Source: Prado023 sp963706885 (GTDB taxonomy: Bacteria > Actinomycetota > Actinomycetes > S36-B12 > CAIYMF01). From it: 64,000 nt of DNA. The notes under the pieces are model-generated. The model ran no database searches and had not been told where the DNA came from. It was given only the letters and a program-made list of their open reading frames with translations. The stretch is taken from the NCBI GenBank assembly GCA_963706885.1, contig CAVPNX010000023.1:25392-89391 (forward strand), written 5' to 3'. Made by a program: the position numbers and the translations under genes. Shown in pieces: positions 48,571 through 58,824 of this stretch. Positions within the stretch are counted from its first letter, which is position 1. Each line of letters opens with the position of its first letter.

Positions 48571-49746
48571 ATGGCCCTGGACCCCGCCGGCGACATCATC
48601 ACCCTGCTCGGCGACCTCGTGGACATCCCCAGCGAGAGCCGGGACGAGGGTGCGATCGCCGACGCCATCGAGGCCGCGCTGGCCGGGGCAGCCCACCTGA
48701 TGGTCGAGCGCGACGGCAACACGATCGTGGCGCGCACCAACGTCGGGCATCCCGATCGGGTGCTGATCTGTGGGCACATCGACACGGTCCCCGAGGCCGA
48801 CAACCTGCCGCACCACATCGAGACCGTCGCCGACGAGGAGCGCCTCGTGGGCCTGGGGTCCTGCGACATGAAGGGTGGGGTGGCCGTCGCCCTGGCGCTG
48901 GCGGTGGCGGTGCAGGAGCCCACCCGCGACATCACCTACGTGTTCTACGAGGCCGAGGAGATCGAAGAGCGCTACAACGGGCTCAAGCGCCTGGCCGAGA
49001 CCCGACCGGACCTGCTCACCGGCGACTTCGCGGTGCTGATGGAGCCCTCGGACGCCGGCGTCGAGGCCGGCTGCCAGGGCACCCTGCGCGCGGACATCCA
49101 CCTCAGCGGTCGGCGCAGCCACAGCGCCCGGTCGTGGTTGGGGCGAAACGCCATCCATGCGGCGGCCGACGTCCTGGCGCGCCTGGCCGAGTACCAGCCG
49201 TCCCGGGTGGTCATCGACGGGTTGGAGTACCGCGAGGGCCTCAACGCCGTGGGGATCACCGGGGGAGTCGCGGGCAACGTGATCCCCGACGAGTGCGTCG
49301 TCGTCGTGAACTACCGCTTCGCCCCGTCGCTGACCCCCGAGCTGGCGGTGCGCCACATCCAGACGGTCTTCGAGGGGTTCGACGTGCGTGTGGTGGATGT
49401 CGCCGCCGGGGCCCTGCCGGGGTTGTCCCAGCCGGCCGCGAAGGCATTCCTGGAGGTGACCGGCGCCACCCCGCGCCCGAAGTTCGGATGGACCGACGTG
49501 GCCCGCTTCAGCGAGTTGGGGGTCCCCGCGGTGAACTTCGGGCCGGGCGACCCCTCGTTGGCCCACACCCGCGAGGAGTACGTCCCGACCGGCCAGGTCC
49601 GCTCGACGTACGAGGTCATGCGGGCGTGGCTGACCGCACCCGTTCCCGCCGCTGACCCGTGGCAGTCCGGGGCGGGTGCCGCCGGATCGGGGCGCCGCGG
49701 TGGGGATCCGGACACGACACCGCCGCGTGGGGTCTGGTCGAGCTGA
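48571..49746 (+). CDS. dapE: Succinyl-diaminopimelate desuccinylase
   Basis: M20 family zinc hydrolase, 391 residues, releasing LL-DAP. Metal ligands in CGHIDTVPEADN and GSCDMKGGVAVAL, catalytic Glu in FYEAEEIEE, and later GRRSHSARSWLG and GWTDVARFSELGVPAVNFGPG are intact. The last 25 residues are a low-complexity tail that reads through the left arm of a terminator hairpin. GGAG ribosome site before ATG 48571. With dapC and dapD it gives three steps of the succinylase branch in 6 kb. Confidence 0.95.
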   Translation: MALDPAGDIITLLGDLVDIPSESRDEGAIADAIEAALAGAAHLMVERDGNTIVARTNVGHPDRVLICGHIDTVPEADNLPHHIETVADEERLVGLGSCDMKGGVAVALALAVAVQEPTRDITYVFYEAEEIEERYNGLKRLAETRPDLLTGDFAVLMEPSDAGVEAGCQGTLRADIHLSGRRSHSARSWLGRNAIHAAADVLARLAEYQPSRVVIDGLEYREGLNAVGITGGVAGNVIPDECVVVVNYRFAPSLTPELAVRHIQTVFEGFDVRVVDVAAGALPGLSQPAAKAFLEVTGATPRPKFGWTDVARFSELGVPAVNFGPGDPSLAHTREEYVPTGQVRSTYEVMRAWLTAPVPAADPWQSGAGAAGSGRRGGDPDTTPPRGVWSS

Positions 49747-49767
49747 CCCCACGCGGCGGCGTGTCGT
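49714..49767. terminator. Bidirectional hairpin between converging dapE and yceI
   Basis: A 21-bp stem (49714-49734 with 49745-49767) with one 2-nt bulge and a 10-nt loop. It overlaps the dapE stop codon. No T-run, as usual for this GC content, but position and strength suit both converging genes. Confidence 0.75.
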
Positions 49768-49835
49768 GCGGTCGTCAGGTGGTGCCCGACGGGGGTCCGG
49801 TGTCGGGCGGTCCGGTGCCCGACGGGTGGTCGGCG

Positions 49836-50381
49836 TCAGGCGGTCCTGATCGCCGAGACGTCGAGCTGGATCTTGATCTTGTCGCTGACCAGCACGCCGC
49901 CGGCCTCGAGTGCGACGTTCCAGACCAGGCCGAACTCCTTGCGGGACAGCTCGGCCTCGCCCTCGAACCCGGCGCGCTCGTTGCCGAAGGGGTCGGTCAC
50001 CACGCCGGTCGGCTCGAACTCGATCTCGACCGGACGGGTCACGCCCTTGATCGTCAGGTCGCCGAGCATGACGAACGAGTCGCCCTCGTGCTTGACCGTC
50101 GTGGTCGCGAAGGTCATCTCCTTGTTGACCTCGACGTCGAAGAAGTCGGCGCTGCGCAGGTGCGCGTCGCGGTCCGGCGACCCGGTGTTCACGGAGGCCA
50201 GCGCCACAGCCACCGAGGCGGTCGAGCCGCTCGGGTTGGCGGCGTCGATGACGATCGTGCCGGCGACGTCCTCGAACGCGCCGCGGACCTTGGTCACCAT
50301 CGCGTGGCGGGCGACGAAGCCCACCCGGGTGTGGCTCGGGTCGATGGTCCAGGTGCCGTTGTAGGGGGTGTAGTCAGTCAT
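49836..50381 (-). CDS. YceI-family lipid-binding protein
   Basis: 181 residues of the YceI lipocalin-like barrel. TWTIDPSHTRVGFVARHAMVTKVRG is the family start and NVALEAGGVLVSDKIKIQLD the end. No signal peptide, so cytoplasmic, unlike the periplasmic E. coli form. It probably binds an isoprenoid-like lipid. The ATG at 50381 follows AAGGAG. Its upstream region carries a palindrome that suggests control by a small-molecule-responsive regulator. Confidence 0.92.
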   Translation of the reverse strand: MTDYTPYNGTWTIDPSHTRVGFVARHAMVTKVRGAFEDVAGTIVIDAANPSGSTASVAVALASVNTGSPDRDAHLRSADFFDVEVNKEMTFATTTVKHEGDSFVMLGDLTIKGVTRPVEIEFEPTGVVTDPFGNERAGFEGEAELSRKEFGLVWNVALEAGGVLVSDKIKIQLDVSAIRTA

Positions 50382-50414
50382 GTCTGCTCCTTGGGTGAGG
50401 TGGGGGGATAGTAG

Positions 50415-50441
50415 TTGTTGGTTCAACAAGAATGATTGAAC
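50415..50441. promoter_or_regulatory. Candidate operator between yceI and the LOG-family gene
   Basis: TTGTTG-GTT-CAACAA (50415-50429) is a perfect palindrome, and GTTCAA (50421-50426) pairs again with TTGAAC (50436-50441). The AT-rich block stands out from its surroundings. A TACTAT -10-like box toward yceI is next to it. MarR- or TetR-type control is plausible. Confidence 0.5.
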
Positions 50442-50522
50442 AGTAAACTGGAATCCCTGTCAAGTCAGCAGGTGTTCATGGGCGCGTCGTGGTCCGGCAG
50501 CCCTCGGCAGGGGGTTCGTGGT

Positions 50523-50528
50523 TACCGT
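50523..50528 (+). promoter_or_regulatory. -10 box TACCGT, probable leaderless start of the LOG-family gene
   Basis: TACCGT lies 7 nt before the ATG at 50536; no ribosome site is present. Confidence 0.45.
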
Positions 50529-50535
50529 GACGACC

Positions 50536-51441
50536 ATGGACATCTCCGACACCCCACCCAGTCACCTCCCGGCTGGCGGCTCCGGCGCCCCCGGCACGGC
50601 ACGCCCACCGGACCACCGCCGCGCGTCCCTGCCGCCGGCCCGCCGGCCCGGCCGTCCGCTCCGCGGACCAAGGGCCCGGTCGTGCTGCGCCGGGAGCAGA
50701 TCAGCGGCTCCACCACTGACCAGCGCCTGCTGGACAGCCGCGACTCCGGCGACTGGGTGCACACCGACCCGTGGCGTGTCCTGCGGATCCAGGCCGAGTT
50801 CGTCGAGGGCTTCGGCGCCCTGGCCAAGCTCGGGCCGGCCATCAGCGTGTTCGGGTCCGCCCGCACGTCCGAGGACCACCTGGAGTACGCCCTGGCCCGA
50901 CGCACGGCCGGACTGCTGGTCGAGGCCGGATTCGCCGTGATCACCGGCGGCGGCCCGGGGATCATGGCGGCGGCCAACCGGGGAGCGTGGGAGGCCGAGG
51001 GCACGTCGGTGGGCCTGGGCATCGAGCTGCCGTTCGAGCAGGGCATGAACGAGTGGGTCGACCTCGGCGTGAACTTCCGCTACTTCTTCGCCCGCAAGAC
51101 GATGTTCGTGAAGTACTCCCAGGGGTTCGTGGTGTTCCCCGGGGGCTTCGGCACGATCGACGAGCTGTTCGAGGCACTCACGCTGGTCCAGACCGGCAAG
51201 ATCACGACCTTCCCGATCATCCTCGTCGGCCGGCAGTACTGGTCGGGCCTGCTGGACTGGCTGCGGGCGACCATGCACGCCGACGGCAAGATCTCGCCCA
51301 GCGACCTGGACCTCATCCACGTCACCGACGACCCCGAGGAGGTCGTGGCCATCCTGCGCGACGCGGAGCTGGCGCGCGAGGCCGGGCACCCGCTGGGCCA
51401 GGAGCTGGCCCGTCGAGGTGGTGCGCAACGACGGGACCTGA
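50536..51441 (+). CDS. TIGR00730/LOG-family Rossmann-fold protein, frame disturbed at both ends
   Basis: About 301 residues, of the LOG family (nucleoside monophosphate phosphoribohydrolases). Core SVFGSARTSEDHLEYALARR, TGGGPGIMAAANRGAWE and the signature PGGFGTIDELFEALTLVQ are intact. Two problems: the ATG at 50536, supported by a -10 box, is in a different frame from the core that opens KGPVVLRREQ, so an indel lies in the GC-rich stretch 50560-50690. An extra G near 51408 hides the natural end VEVVRNDGT and TGA at 51439-51441; without it the frame runs on for over 1 kb. Both look like sequence errors. Confidence 0.85.
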
Positions 51442-51495
51442 CCGTCGCGGGACCGGTCGGCTGCCGCGCAGGGCAGGTCGTGGCAGGATCGGGGC

Positions 51496-52017
51496 GTGCT
51501 CGCACTGTTCGTGGTCGTGGCAATGGCCGTGGTGGCTGGCGTCGCCGTGCTCGTCGTTCGCGACCGGCCGCTGATCACCGACGACCCGGTCGGCTCCCGC
51601 GCGCTCGACTGGTCGGCCCAGGACGGTGTGAGCCCGCAGGACCTGGCCACCGTCCGGTTCGCGGTGGTCCTGCGCGGCTACCGGATGGACGAGGTGGACC
51701 GCGTCCTCGACGACACCCGCGAGGCGCTGGCCGACCGCGATGCGCGGATCGCCGACCTGCAGCGGGTGGTGGCCGCCCTGGGCGGGACCCCTGCGGGCGA
51801 CGCTGCTGGGGTGCAGGGCGTGGACTCCGCCGCTCCTGCCCCCGACGCAGCGACCGGTGCGCAGGGCGCCGAGGATCGCGCGACGGGGGCGTCGTCGCGC
51901 GACGGGGGCGCCGTGGGCGCCGACAGTCCGGTCGCCGCGGGTGCAGACGGCGCCGAGGAGCTCGATCCCGATTCTGCCGGGGTCCCCGGTGCCGAGGGCG
52001 CCGAGGTCCGTCCATGA
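51496..52017 (+). CDS. DivIVA-domain membrane protein
   Basis: 173 residues. One N-terminal membrane helix (about 2-22), a short DivIVA-like motif (VRFAVVLRGYRMDEVDRVLDDTREAL, about 54-80) and a long Ala/Gly/Asp tail. Proteins like this are common in actinobacteria and may link curved membrane or pole proteins to envelope growth, but are unstudied. GTG start at 51496. Its stop overlaps the next gene (ATGA). Confidence 0.8.
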   Translation: MLALFVVVAMAVVAGVAVLVVRDRPLITDDPVGSRALDWSAQDGVSPQDLATVRFAVVLRGYRMDEVDRVLDDTREALADRDARIADLQRVVAALGGTPAGDAAGVQGVDSAAPAPDAATGAQGAEDRATGASSRDGGAVGADSPVAAGADGAEELDPDSAGVPGAEGAEVRP

Positions 52018-52478
52018 GCGGCCGCCGCCACCTGGTCCGCGACGTGATCGTCGAGGCGCCGCCCGAGGTGGTCTTCGCCGCCCTGACCGACTGGCCGACG
52101 CAGGGCCAGTGGATGCTGGGGACGCGGGTCTGGGCCGACGGCACGGGGCAGGGGGTCGGGGCCCGGATCAACGCCTTCACCGGTGCAGGTCGGGTCGGGT
52201 TCCTGGACACCATGGAGATCACCGAATGGGAGCCGCCGCGGCTGGTCCGCGTGCTGCACACGGGCCGCGTCGTACGCGGACCCGGGATCTTCGAGGTGCT
52301 CGCGCTGCCCGGAGGGCGCAGCCGGTTCGTCTGGCGCGAGGAGCTCGACCTCCCCCTCGGTCGGCTCGGACGGGCCGGGTTCGCCCTGGTGGGTCCGGCG
52401 TTCGCCGCAGGGGTCGAGGCCTCCCTGCGCAAGTTCGCGCAGAAGGTCGAGTCCGGTCAGCTTCCCAGCGCGTCCTGA
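52014..52478 (+). CDS. SRPBCC-family protein
   Basis: 154 residues of the START/Bet v1-like polyketide cyclase or dehydrase type: VIVEAPPEVVFAALTDWPTQGQWMLG at the start, a C-terminal long helix GFALVGPAFAAGVEASLRKFAQ. It would bind a hydrophobic ligand; none is known. Start ATG overlaps the DivIVA-domain gene stop, so they are co-expressed. Confidence 0.88.
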   Translation: MSGRRHLVRDVIVEAPPEVVFAALTDWPTQGQWMLGTRVWADGTGQGVGARINAFTGAGRVGFLDTMEITEWEPPRLVRVLHTGRVVRGPGIFEVLALPGGRSRFVWREELDLPLGRLGRAGFALVGPAFAAGVEASLRKFAQKVESGQLPSAS

Positions 52479-52538
52479 CCCGCCGCGGATCCGCCCGATC
52501 GGGTGCCGATTGTGTCCTGCGACACGCCGTTCATGGGG

Positions 52539-52544
52539 GATAAT
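52539..52544 (+). promoter_or_regulatory. -10 box GATAAT upstream of the DUF3117 gene
   Basis: GATAAT 49 nt before the start codon, with CTGCGA 16 nt upstream as a weak -35. A leadered transcript with GAGAGGGG as ribosome site. Confidence 0.4.
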
Positions 52545-52593
52545 GGTGCTCATCGGCCCGCGTTCGAGGGCCGGCCACTGAGAGGGGACTGCG

Positions 52594-52761
52594 ATGGCGG
52601 CCATGAAGCCACGGACAGGTGACGGCCCGATGGAGGTCACCAAGGAGGGGCGCGGCATCGTCATGCGGGTACCGCTCGAGGGCGGCGGCCGTCTGGTCGT
52701 CGAGCTCAACGCGGATGAGGCTCGTGACCTGGGCACCCAGTTGACGACGGTTGCCGGCTGA
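52594..52761 (+). CDS. DUF3117 small protein
   Basis: 55 residues: MAAMKPRTGDGPMEVTKEGR then IVMRVPLEGGGRLVVELN and a short helix ending in TTVAG. This highly conserved actinobacterial small protein has no known function and is nearly always of this length. Missed easily because of its size. It lies between the SRPBCC gene and the leucyl aminopeptidase gene, its usual kind of neighbourhood. Confidence 0.93.
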   Translation: MAAMKPRTGDGPMEVTKEGRGIVMRVPLEGGGRLVVELNADEARDLGTQLTTVAG

Positions 52762-52846
52762 TCGCTGCGACCTGACGCGGACCCCGCACCCTGCCGCCTC
52801 CGGGCGGTACGGTTGCGGGGTCCGCGTCGTTGCTGGGGAGGCTTGC

Positions 52847-54466
52847 GTGCACGTTCTGCCAGACATGCTGGTCGAGGCGGTGGCCGACCCGCTCGCCGAT
52901 CCCCCCGGTCCGGGAGCTGCCGCGGACCTCGGCGCCGACCCGGGCGCAGCGGACCCGGGCGCCGTGGACCCGGGCGCCGCCGATCCGGGCCCCGATCCGG
53001 GCGCCTTGTCCGTTCCCGGACCGGGCGTGGTGATCATCGGGATCCGCCCAGCTGCGGGTCCCGACCAGCCCGTCTGGGTCGACCCCTTGGTCGTCGACCT
53101 GCTCGCGCGGTGGGGGGTGGACCTCCCGAGACGGCTGAGCCGCGCCCACGCCTCAGGGGCCCGGTCGGAGGCGATCTGGATCGACCTCGAGCGCGACGAG
53201 CCCGCCTCGGTCCTGGCCCTGGGCATCGGATCCGGGGCCCCGGCCGAGGTGCGCCGCTCCGCTGCGGCCGCGGCCCGGCGGATCCGGGGCACCGACGAGG
53301 TCCTGGTGCTCGCCACTCAGGGACTCGAGGAAGCCGCGGTGCGGGCGTTCACGGAGGGGTTGTTCCTGGCCACGCCGACCCCGACCTGGTCGAGCACCCC
53401 GCCGCCCGCGCCGCCCGCCCGCGTGCGCCTGTCCGTGACGGACGTCGCCGTCGGTGAGCGGGCGATCGAGGCGGGCCGCGCCCACGCCGGCGCGACGTTG
53501 GCGGCGCGGATCCTGATCCACACCCCGCCGAACATCAAGGACCCGGCGTGGATGGCCGATCAGGCGCGCGAGGTTGCCGCGGCGTCCGGGCTGGCCATCA
53601 CGGTCCTCGACGAGTCGCAGCTGGCCCGGGACGGGTTCGGCGGACTGGTCGCTGTCGGGGCCGGGTCGGTGCGCCCGCCACGCCTGGTCCAGCTCGAGTG
53701 GGCCCCAGCCGGATCGCGGGACGCGCGGCACGTCGTGCTGGTGGGCAAGGGGATCACGTTCGACTCCGGCGGCCTGTCGCTCAAGCCCCCGGACATGCAG
53801 GTCGCGATGAAGACCGACATGTCCGGCGCCGCCGTGGTGTGCGCCGTGATGGGCGCGCTGGCCGGACGCGGACTGGACGGGGTGCGGGTCACTGGCCTGC
53901 TGTGCCTGGCCGAGAACCTCCCGGGGGCTGGTGCGACGCGCCCGGGGGATGTCGTGACCCATCACGGCGGGCTGACCAGTGAGGTGGTCAACACCGATGC
54001 CGAGGGCCGCCTGGTGCTCGGCGACGGCCTGGACTACGCGGTCCGCGACCTCGGCGCGGACGTGGTGGTGGACATCGCCACCCTGACCGGGGCGGCCACC
54101 CTGGGTCTCGGGCGCCGGCATGCAGCGCTGTTCAGCACCTCGGACGCCCTCGCCGACGGCCTCGTCGCGGCGGGGGAGTTGGCCGGGGAGGCGATGTGGC
54201 GGATGCCGCTGCACTCCGACTACGCCGAGCTGATCGCCTCCGAGGTCGCCGACCAGGCCAACGCCGAGTCCCGGCCCGGACCGGGGCCCGGGGCGATCAC
54301 GGCCGCACTGTTCCTGCAGCGCTTCGTGGGCTCCACGCCGTGGGCGCACCTGGACATCGCGGGCGCCGGACGGTCGGACGCCGAGCGGGACGACCTGCCC
54401 AAGGGCGGCACGGGGTTCGGCGCCCGGGCCCTCCTGCGCTGGCTGGAGGCCGGCGCCCCGGCATAG
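52847..54466 (+). CDS. pepA: Leucyl aminopeptidase (M17)
   Basis: Di-metal aminopeptidase of 539 residues. Catalytic Lys and metal ligands in VGKGITFDSGGLSLKP, Asp in MKTDMSGAA, signature NTDAEGRLVLGDGL. The N-terminal regulatory domain carries an unusual run of DPGA-type pentapeptides (residues 31-53) coded by 15-bp tandem units at 52937-53005. GTG 52847 was chosen because GGGGAG lies 7 nt upstream; an earlier ATG in frame has none. It converges on the O-methyltransferase gene across a hairpin. Confidence 0.94.
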   Translation: MHVLPDMLVEAVADPLADPPGPGAAADLGADPGAADPGAVDPGAADPGPDPGALSVPGPGVVIIGIRPAAGPDQPVWVDPLVVDLLARWGVDLPRRLSRAHASGARSEAIWIDLERDEPASVLALGIGSGAPAEVRRSAAAAARRIRGTDEVLVLATQGLEEAAVRAFTEGLFLATPTPTWSSTPPPAPPARVRLSVTDVAVGERAIEAGRAHAGATLAARILIHTPPNIKDPAWMADQAREVAAASGLAITVLDESQLARDGFGGLVAVGAGSVRPPRLVQLEWAPAGSRDARHVVLVGKGITFDSGGLSLKPPDMQVAMKTDMSGAAVVCAVMGALAGRGLDGVRVTGLLCLAENLPGAGATRPGDVVTHHGGLTSEVVNTDAEGRLVLGDGLDYAVRDLGADVVVDIATLTGAATLGLGRRHAALFSTSDALADGLVAAGELAGEAMWRMPLHSDYAELIASEVADQANAESRPGPGPGAITAALFLQRFVGSTPWAHLDIAGAGRSDAERDDLPKGGTGFGARALLRWLEAGAPA

Positions 54467-54506
54467 GCCTGTCGGCGGTTCGGCCGGCGCGGGCCACGCG
54501 CGACGA

Positions 54507-54556
54507 TGATCCATGTGGGTTGGCGACCCTAGAGAGTCTCCAACCTGAATGGATCA
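54507..54556. terminator. Two-step hairpin between converging pepA and O-methyltransferase genes
   Basis: TGATCCAT pairs with ATGGATCA, and after a 3-nt internal loop GGTTGG pairs with CCAACC, around a 16-nt apical loop. Position between converging genes suggests a bidirectional terminator. The rest of the 188-bp gap is G-rich, with a GGTGCGGGGG motif repeated near 54630-54665. Confidence 0.7.
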
Positions 54557-54654
54557 CCGGGGCAGGCGGGCGGCGGACCCTCGGGAGGGTTGCGGCCGTG
54601 GGGGTCGCGCGGCCCTGGGCAGGGAGCCCAGGTGCGGGGGCCAGGTGCGGGGGC

Positions 54655-55308
54655 TCAGGTGCGGGGGCGCAGGACCGCGATCAGGAGGCCGTCGCCGACC
54701 GGCAGCAGGCTGGGGGTGAACCGCTCGTCGTCACGGACGGCGGTGACCAGCGCGCGCAGGTCGATGGTCTGCGGGTCGCGCTGGGCGGGATCGGCGACCT
54801 TGTCGTGCCACAGCGCGTTGTCGAACACCACCGCGCCACCGGGACGCAGCAGCCGCACGGCCTGGTCGAGGTAGGCGGCGTACTCGGACTTGTCACCGTC
54901 GACGAAGACGATGTCGTAGGCGCCGTCGGTCAGGCGGGGAAGCACCTCGAGCGCCCGGCCGGTGATCAGCCGGGTGCGCGTCGGGTTGATCCCGGCAGCA
55001 GCGAAGGTGGCCTTCGCGACCCGCTGGTTCTCGGCCTCCACGTCGACGCTGGTCAGGATCCCGTCCGAGCGCATGCCGCGCAGCAGCGCGAGCCCGGACA
55101 CCCCCGCTCCGGTGCCGACCTCGACGACCGCGTGCGCATCGAGCAGGGCGGCGACCAGCGTCAGTGCCGACGCGCCACCCCGTCCGACGGCGGGGCAGCC
55201 GAGCTCGGCGCCCTTGGCGCGGGCCTCGGTGATGAAGTCATCCTCGGGGAGCCATGCCTCGGCGTAGTTCCAGCTGGTGGTGTTCGGGGGTGTGACCGCG
55301 GCGCACAT
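54655..55308 (-). CDS. Class I SAM-dependent O-methyltransferase
   Basis: 217 residues of the CCoAOMT-like family (PF01596). SAM site VVEVGTGAGVSGLALLRGM, ISVD-like TSVDVEAEN, metal and catalytic region FVDGDKSEYAAYLDQAVRLL and DNALWHD are intact. Acceptor unknown. The ATG at 55308 (MCAAVTPPNTTSWNYAEAW) follows GAAAGG and is the family's usual start; an upstream in-frame ATG has none. Confidence 0.93.
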   Translation of the reverse strand: MCAAVTPPNTTSWNYAEAWLPEDDFITEARAKGAELGCPAVGRGGASALTLVAALLDAHAVVEVGTGAGVSGLALLRGMRSDGILTSVDVEAENQRVAKATFAAAGINPTRTRLITGRALEVLPRLTDGAYDIVFVDGDKSEYAAYLDQAVRLLRPGGAVVFDNALWHDKVADPAQRDPQTIDLRALVTAVRDDERFTPSLLPVGDGLLIAVLRPRT

Positions 55309-55571
55309 GTGTGGCCTTTCGTAGCGACGGGCTTCTGGGCTGGGCACAGCGTAATCGCCGTGGGACACGACCTCCGACCAACCCCCGGGGGAGCGGGTGG
55401 CTGGCGGGAGCGTCGCGGGTGGGTGGATGCCGTCGTCGGGCGGCGCTGACCCGCACTCGTCCGGCGTGCTGGCTCGCGCGGACCCACGGCGCGTTGCGGC
55501 TGCCAGCCGCCTTTGGGGTGTGCTCCCGCCGCCGGAGGGCGTCCCGATCGGCCCGCCCCGCCCTCACGTTC

Positions 55572-55586
55572 GGGCATTACATGCCC
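55572..55586. promoter_or_regulatory. Palindrome GGGCAT-TAC-ATGCCC upstream of htrA
   Basis: Perfect 6-bp arms with a 3-nt centre, 38 nt upstream of the htrA -10 box, in the 328-bp gap 55309-55636. The gap holds no gene. Candidate operator or sigma-factor-related element. Confidence 0.4.
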
Positions 55587-55623
55587 CTGACGTTGCTCGG
55601 CTCACCCCCTGATCGGCGTCCTC

Positions 55624-55629
55624 TACGGT
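55624..55629 (+). promoter_or_regulatory. -10 box TACGGT, probable leaderless start of htrA
   Basis: TACGGT lies 7 nt before the ATG at 55637. Confidence 0.5.
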
Positions 55630-55636
55630 TTCGCGT

Positions 55637-57289
<1,653 letters not shown>

Positions 57290-57297
57290 TCCCTGCG

Positions 57298-57303
57298 TAC
57301 GCT
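57298..57303 (+). promoter_or_regulatory. -10 box TACGCT, probable leaderless start of tatB
   Basis: TACGCT lies 6 nt before the tatB GTG, in the 20-nt gap after htrA; no ribosome site. Confidence 0.55.
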
Positions 57304-57309
57304 GAGTCC

Positions 57310-57771
57310 GTGCCCGACATCGGCTTTGGCGAGATCATCCTGATCGTGGTGGTCGCGCTGCTGGTGTTCGGGCCGGACCGGCTCCCGAAGGTCGCCGCGG
57401 ACGCTGCTCGAACCCTGCGACAGGTCCGGCAGATGGCGGCCTCGGCGCGCAAGGATCTCGTCGACGCCGCGGGGCTCGAGGACGATGCCGAGCTCACGCA
57501 GGCCGTCCGCGACATTCGCGACCTGGATCCCCGTCGCGCGATGGACGGGGTCCTGACCGACGACCCCGCCCCGACCACCGCGTCCAGGACAGCTCCACGT
57601 CCGGCGGGCGGGAGCACACCCGCCGCACGCCCCGGACCGGCCCCCACCGCAACCGGCTCCGACGCCGGCGCAGCGGCGAGCGCAGGCTCCGGGTCGACGC
57701 CCGGCGCGGGCGCGCAGCCGGTGGCCCCACCCGTCGTGGCCCCTGCCGCGGTCGACCCCGACTGGACCTGA
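57310..57771 (+). CDS. tatB: Twin-arginine translocase subunit TatB
   Basis: 153 residues. N-terminal membrane helix GFGEIILIVVVALLVFGPDRLP with the conserved Glu and FGPDRLP hinge, an amphipathic helix (about 25-60), LDPRRAMDGVL block, then a disordered Pro/Ala/Thr tail. It recognises folded Tat substrates with TatC (not in window). The GTG start at 57310 matches the family start. Confidence 0.92.
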   Translation: MPDIGFGEIILIVVVALLVFGPDRLPKVAADAARTLRQVRQMAASARKDLVDAAGLEDDAELTQAVRDIRDLDPRRAMDGVLTDDPAPTTASRTAPRPAGGSTPAARPGPAPTATGSDAGAAASAGSGSTPGAGAQPVAPPVVAPAAVDPDWT

Positions 57772-57885
57772 GCCAGCCCAACGGTCCTGGCCCGTCCGGA
57801 CGTTCTGGTGCGTCCCGGAGCGGGTAGATCCCGTCCCTCAGTTCTGATGATCGCGTGCGACGGAGTTCATCCGCTGATCGGCGCG

Positions 57886-58061
57886 AACCTTGCGCCCGCT
57901 GTGGTCGAAAGGCGGCGCGTATCTCGGCTTGTCGCCCAACCTCGCGCTCGTTTGGGTCGAAAGGCCAGGGGTCTGAGGCCGCCCATTCAACCGAAGCGGG
58001 CGCGAGGTGGGCGCGATGCCGTTGGCCCTGGCCGCGTTTCAACCACAACGGGAGCGAGGTT
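57886..58061. repeat. AACCTCGC/GCGAGGTT palindrome family, locus 3
   Basis: In the 374-bp gap between tatB and the converging GAP-family gene (57772-58145; no gene) AACCTTGC (57886), AACCTCGC (57938), GCGAGGT (58002) and GCGAGGTT (58054) alternate with GTCGAAAGGC-type blocks, giving nested palindromes related to those at 41602-41786 and 42942-43074. Confidence 0.65.
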
Positions 58062-58145
58062 CTGACGTTGGTGACCGAAACGGGGACACCTCAGCGATCG
58101 GGGGCTGGGCCCCATGTGCCGCGCCCGCGTCAGCCGGGCGGCCGC

Positions 58146-58811
58146 TCAGGTCGCCGCCGTCAGCCCATTCACCAGGAGCAGCACGCCGAGGACCACGAGC
58201 ACCCCGACGCCCAGGGCCGTGCTGTTCTGCTCCAGCCACGCCTTCCACCGGCCCAGCACCTCCGGAGCCCGGTCGCCGAGGAGGCGGTGCGCCGCGACTG
58301 GGGTGGCCACGCCGAGCGAGCCGACGAGGACGAACGTGGCGACCCCGACCGCAGCGCTGCCCGGGCTCGTGGTGATGGCCGCGATCTCAACCCCCGCGGC
58401 CAGCGCCATCATGAGGTTCTTGGGGTTCCCGGCGGCCAGCGCCGCGCCCAACCCGGCGGACTGCCGGGGCGTGTAGCTGTCCAGGGCACTCATCCAGGTC
58501 GGTGGTTCCGAGGTCGTGCCGGGTGCGGGCCGTCGCAGCCACTTCGCGGCAGCGAGCAGGAGGAAGACAACGCCGGTCACGACCTGGATCCAGCCGATCC
58601 CGGCCTCGTCGGGAGGAGCGGGGTCCCGGAACCCGGCGATGGCCAGCGCCCCGAGGACGACCCCGGTGAGGGTGACCAGCCACGCGAGCAGGAAGGCGCG
58701 GGAGTTCCGCCGCGCCTCCGGCGTCATCACGATCAGCACGATCGGCAGGATCGGCAACGGGCTCAGGCCGACCACCAGCGCCAACGGCAGGATCGTCCCG
58801 ACGAGTTCCAT
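58146..58811 (-). CDS. GAP-family (LysE-superfamily-like) membrane transporter
   Basis: 221 residues, six hydrophobic segments. MELVGTILPLALVVGLSPLP and NPKNLMMALAAG are signatures of GAP/Sap-type proteins (PF11139), relatives of LysE exporters that in mycobacteria help export glycolipids. Cargo unknown here. The ATG at 58811 begins exactly the family start. It follows mrp on the same strand with a 13-nt gap. Confidence 0.83.
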   Translation of the reverse strand: MELVGTILPLALVVGLSPLPILPIVLIVMTPEARRNSRAFLLAWLVTLTGVVLGALAIAGFRDPAPPDEAGIGWIQVVTGVVFLLLAAAKWLRRPAPGTTSEPPTWMSALDSYTPRQSAGLGAALAAGNPKNLMMALAAGVEIAAITTSPGSAAVGVATFVLVGSLGVATPVAAHRLLGDRAPEVLGRWKAWLEQNSTALGVGVLVVLGVLLLVNGLTAAT

Positions 58812-58824
58812 CGCCAGGAGTCTG

